Shown here piece after piece: positions 62,686 through 64,000 of a DNA stretch of 64,000 nucleotides. The stretch spans positions 20,778 to 84,777 of the forward strand of contig UQRC01000007.1 of NCBI GenBank assembly GCA_900543445.1, given 5' to 3'. This stretch comes from an uncultured Lachnobacterium sp. (GTDB taxonomy: Bacteria > Bacillota > Clostridia > Lachnospirales > Lachnospiraceae). The notes under the pieces were generated by a model. The model was not told where the DNA came from. It worked only from the letters and a program-made list of their open reading frames with translations, and searched no databases. A program made the position numbers and the translations under genes. Numbering within the stretch: the first letter of the stretch is position 1; the number at the start of each line of letters is the position of its first letter.

Positions 62686-63935
62686 TGGCGGAAACCTATG
62701 AAAATGAACAAATCGAAGAGAAAGTAATTCTGGTCGGCATCAGTGAACAGGATGGAGACGACGCGGAGGATTCCCTTGCAGAACTTGCAGAACTGGTAAA
62801 GACGGCGGGAGCGGTCGTGGTCGGAACCTTGATCCAGAAGCGTGAGACCATCCATCCGGGAACGTATGTCGGAACCGGTAAGGTCGATGAGATCGCGCAG
62901 CTTCTCGCTGCAACCGGAGCGACCGGAATCGTGTGTGACGATGAATTATCCCCTGCACAGATGAAGAACCTTGAATCAATACTTGCAACAAAAGTTATGG
63001 ATCGAACGCTCATTATCTTAGATATTTTTGCGGCGCGTGCGACAACCAGCGAAGGAAAGATACAGGTAGAACTGGCCCAGCTCAAGTACCGTCTGAGCCG
63101 TCTGAGCGGACTCGGCAAATCGATGTCCCGACTCGGTGGTGGAATCGGAACGAGAGGACCGGGAGAGAAGAAGTTAGAGATTGACCGCCGACTGATCAAT
63201 GATCGTATCGCGCAGCTCAACCGTGAACTGAAGGAGGTGGTCAAGCACCGTGATATCACACGCGCCAAGCGTGAGAAGAATGATGTGCCGGTTGTTGCAA
63301 TCGTCGGATACACGAATGCCGGTAAATCCACGCTGCTCAACCATCTGACCGATGCAGAGGTGTTGGAGGAGGATAAGCTTTTTGCAACGCTTGATCCGAC
63401 TACGCGTATGCTGGAACTTGACGGACATCAGCAGGTACTTCTGACGGACACCGTCGGATTTATCCGCAAACTTCCGCATCATCTGATCGAAGCTTTTAAG
63501 AGTACCCTTGAGGAAGCAAAGTATGCGGATTACATCTTCCACGTTGTTGATGCGTCCAATCCACAGATGGATAAGCAGATGCACATCGTTTACGAGACAC
63601 TGGATCGCCTGGGCGTCAAGAACAAGAAGATCGTAACACTTTTCAACAAGATGGATCAGCGAACCGAGGAAGAACCGCTTCAGGATTTCCGTGCGGATCA
63701 CATTCTGATGATTTCTGCAGCACGAAACGAAGGACTCGACAAGATCAAGGATCTCCTGCAGGAAATGCTTCGTGAGGACAAAGTTTATATCGAGCGCGTG
63801 ATTCCTTATGCGCAGGCGGGAATTATCCAGCTTGTTCGCGAGAAAGGAGAACTTGTTTCAGAAGAATATGTGCCGGAGGGAATTGCAATTAAAGCATATG
63901 TACCAATGGAAGTATATGGAAAGCTTCCAAATTAG
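62685..63935 (+). CDS. hflX: Ribosome-associated GTPase HflX
   Basis: This 416-residue protein is HflX, a GTPase that binds the 50S subunit and splits stalled or hibernating ribosomes. The N-terminal nucleotide-binding-like domain (about residues 1-190) includes IHPGTYVGTGKVDEIAQLLA and the glycine-rich SRLGGGIGTRGPGEKKLEID. The G domain follows, with G1 VGYTNAGKST (about 206-215), G3 LTDTVGFIRKLPHHL, G4 FNKMD and G5 SAAR. Length is normal. It is coupled to the TPR lipoprotein gene upstream. The remaining 65 bases of the window hold no gene. Confidence 0.96.
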   Translation: MAETYENEQIEEKVILVGISEQDGDDAEDSLAELAELVKTAGAVVVGTLIQKRETIHPGTYVGTGKVDEIAQLLAATGATGIVCDDELSPAQMKNLESILATKVMDRTLIILDIFAARATTSEGKIQVELAQLKYRLSRLSGLGKSMSRLGGGIGTRGPGEKKLEIDRRLINDRIAQLNRELKEVVKHRDITRAKREKNDVPVVAIVGYTNAGKSTLLNHLTDAEVLEEDKLFATLDPTTRMLELDGHQQVLLTDTVGFIRKLPHHLIEAFKSTLEEAKYADYIFHVVDASNPQMDKQMHIVYETLDRLGVKNKKIVTLFNKMDQRTEEEPLQDFRADHILMISAARNEGLDKIKDLLQEMLREDKVYIERVIPYAQAGIIQLVREKGELVSEEYVPEGIAIKAYVPMEVYGKLPN

Positions 63936-64000
63936 GGTTTGCCGCGCTCAGATTTGATTCAAACGGACGATACCGGATTATATATAATCTACGAAAATTA

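Noticed and set aside
1..64000. tRNA, rRNA, CRISPR arrays, transposases, integrases
   Set aside because: Looked for on both strands; no cloverleaf gene, direct-repeat array or recombinase-type protein was seen.

Overview
The window reads as chromosome of a gut-type, endospore-forming, probably motile member of the Lachnospiraceae (Clostridia). The evidence is a scattered set of spoVA sporulation genes, strong AGGAGG ribosome binding sites, YesM/YesN-type two-component systems, CUT1 sugar transporters without a local ATPase, several GGDEF/HD-GYP proteins and a chemoreceptor. I see no rRNA, tRNA, CRISPR array, intact insertion sequence or prophage.

Layout. 1-2800: the start of a ThrE-type exporter gene (minus), a large hairpin element, then spoVAA-spoVAB and a small unknown gene. 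2900-24000: a beta-glucan locus with an anchored beta-helix protein, two GH94 phosphorylases (laminaribiose-phosphorylase-like, and a long form of the 1,2-beta-oligoglucan phosphorylase type), a GH30 glucanase, a CUT1 transporter, a chemoreceptor, and a solute-binding lipoprotein next to a YesM/YesN pair. 23769-28880: c-di-GMP and signalling genes (a sugar-binding-domain/GGDEF fusion, a GGDEF-REC-HD-GYP protein, an HPt protein) with spoVAC among them. 29168-39514: a domain-permuted GH3 beta-glucosidase, a large unknown protein, trmO, apt, spoVAD-spoVAE, a TetR regulator, a lipoprotein and a PAP2 phosphatase. 40065-57256: an AraC regulator and glycogen phosphorylase; a GH94 pair (cellobiose- and laminaribiose-phosphorylase-like); a second AraC regulator; a second CUT1 transporter; a very large secreted GH16 laminarinase with about five CBM-like modules. 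57414-64000: an antitoxin-like gene with an unknown partner, a decayed MATE gene, a second sugar-binding-domain/GGDEF fusion, a TPR lipoprotein and hflX.

Proposed working model (inference): secreted GH16 and GH30-type enzymes cut beta-1,3(/1,6)-glucans, two CUT1 importers take up oligosaccharides, and cytoplasmic phosphorylases and the GH3 enzyme release glucose 1-phosphate and glucose. YesMN, AraC and sugar-sensing GGDEF proteins would adjust the response. Five glycan phosphorylases (four GH94, one GT35) in 64 kb point to energy-saving phosphorolysis as the main strategy.

The most unusual content is non-coding. Four intergenic elements of 529-548 bp (566-1105, 10879-11418, 36939-37467, 39517-40064) each fold end to end into one long bulged hairpin. 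The outer arms differ in sequence between copies but stay complementary within each copy. Two short hairpins (2912-2993 and 38516-38561) carry the same arm tips without the roughly 408-bp core. A second, smaller family of structured leaders (14321 and 18677) behaves similarly. I do not recognise either family.
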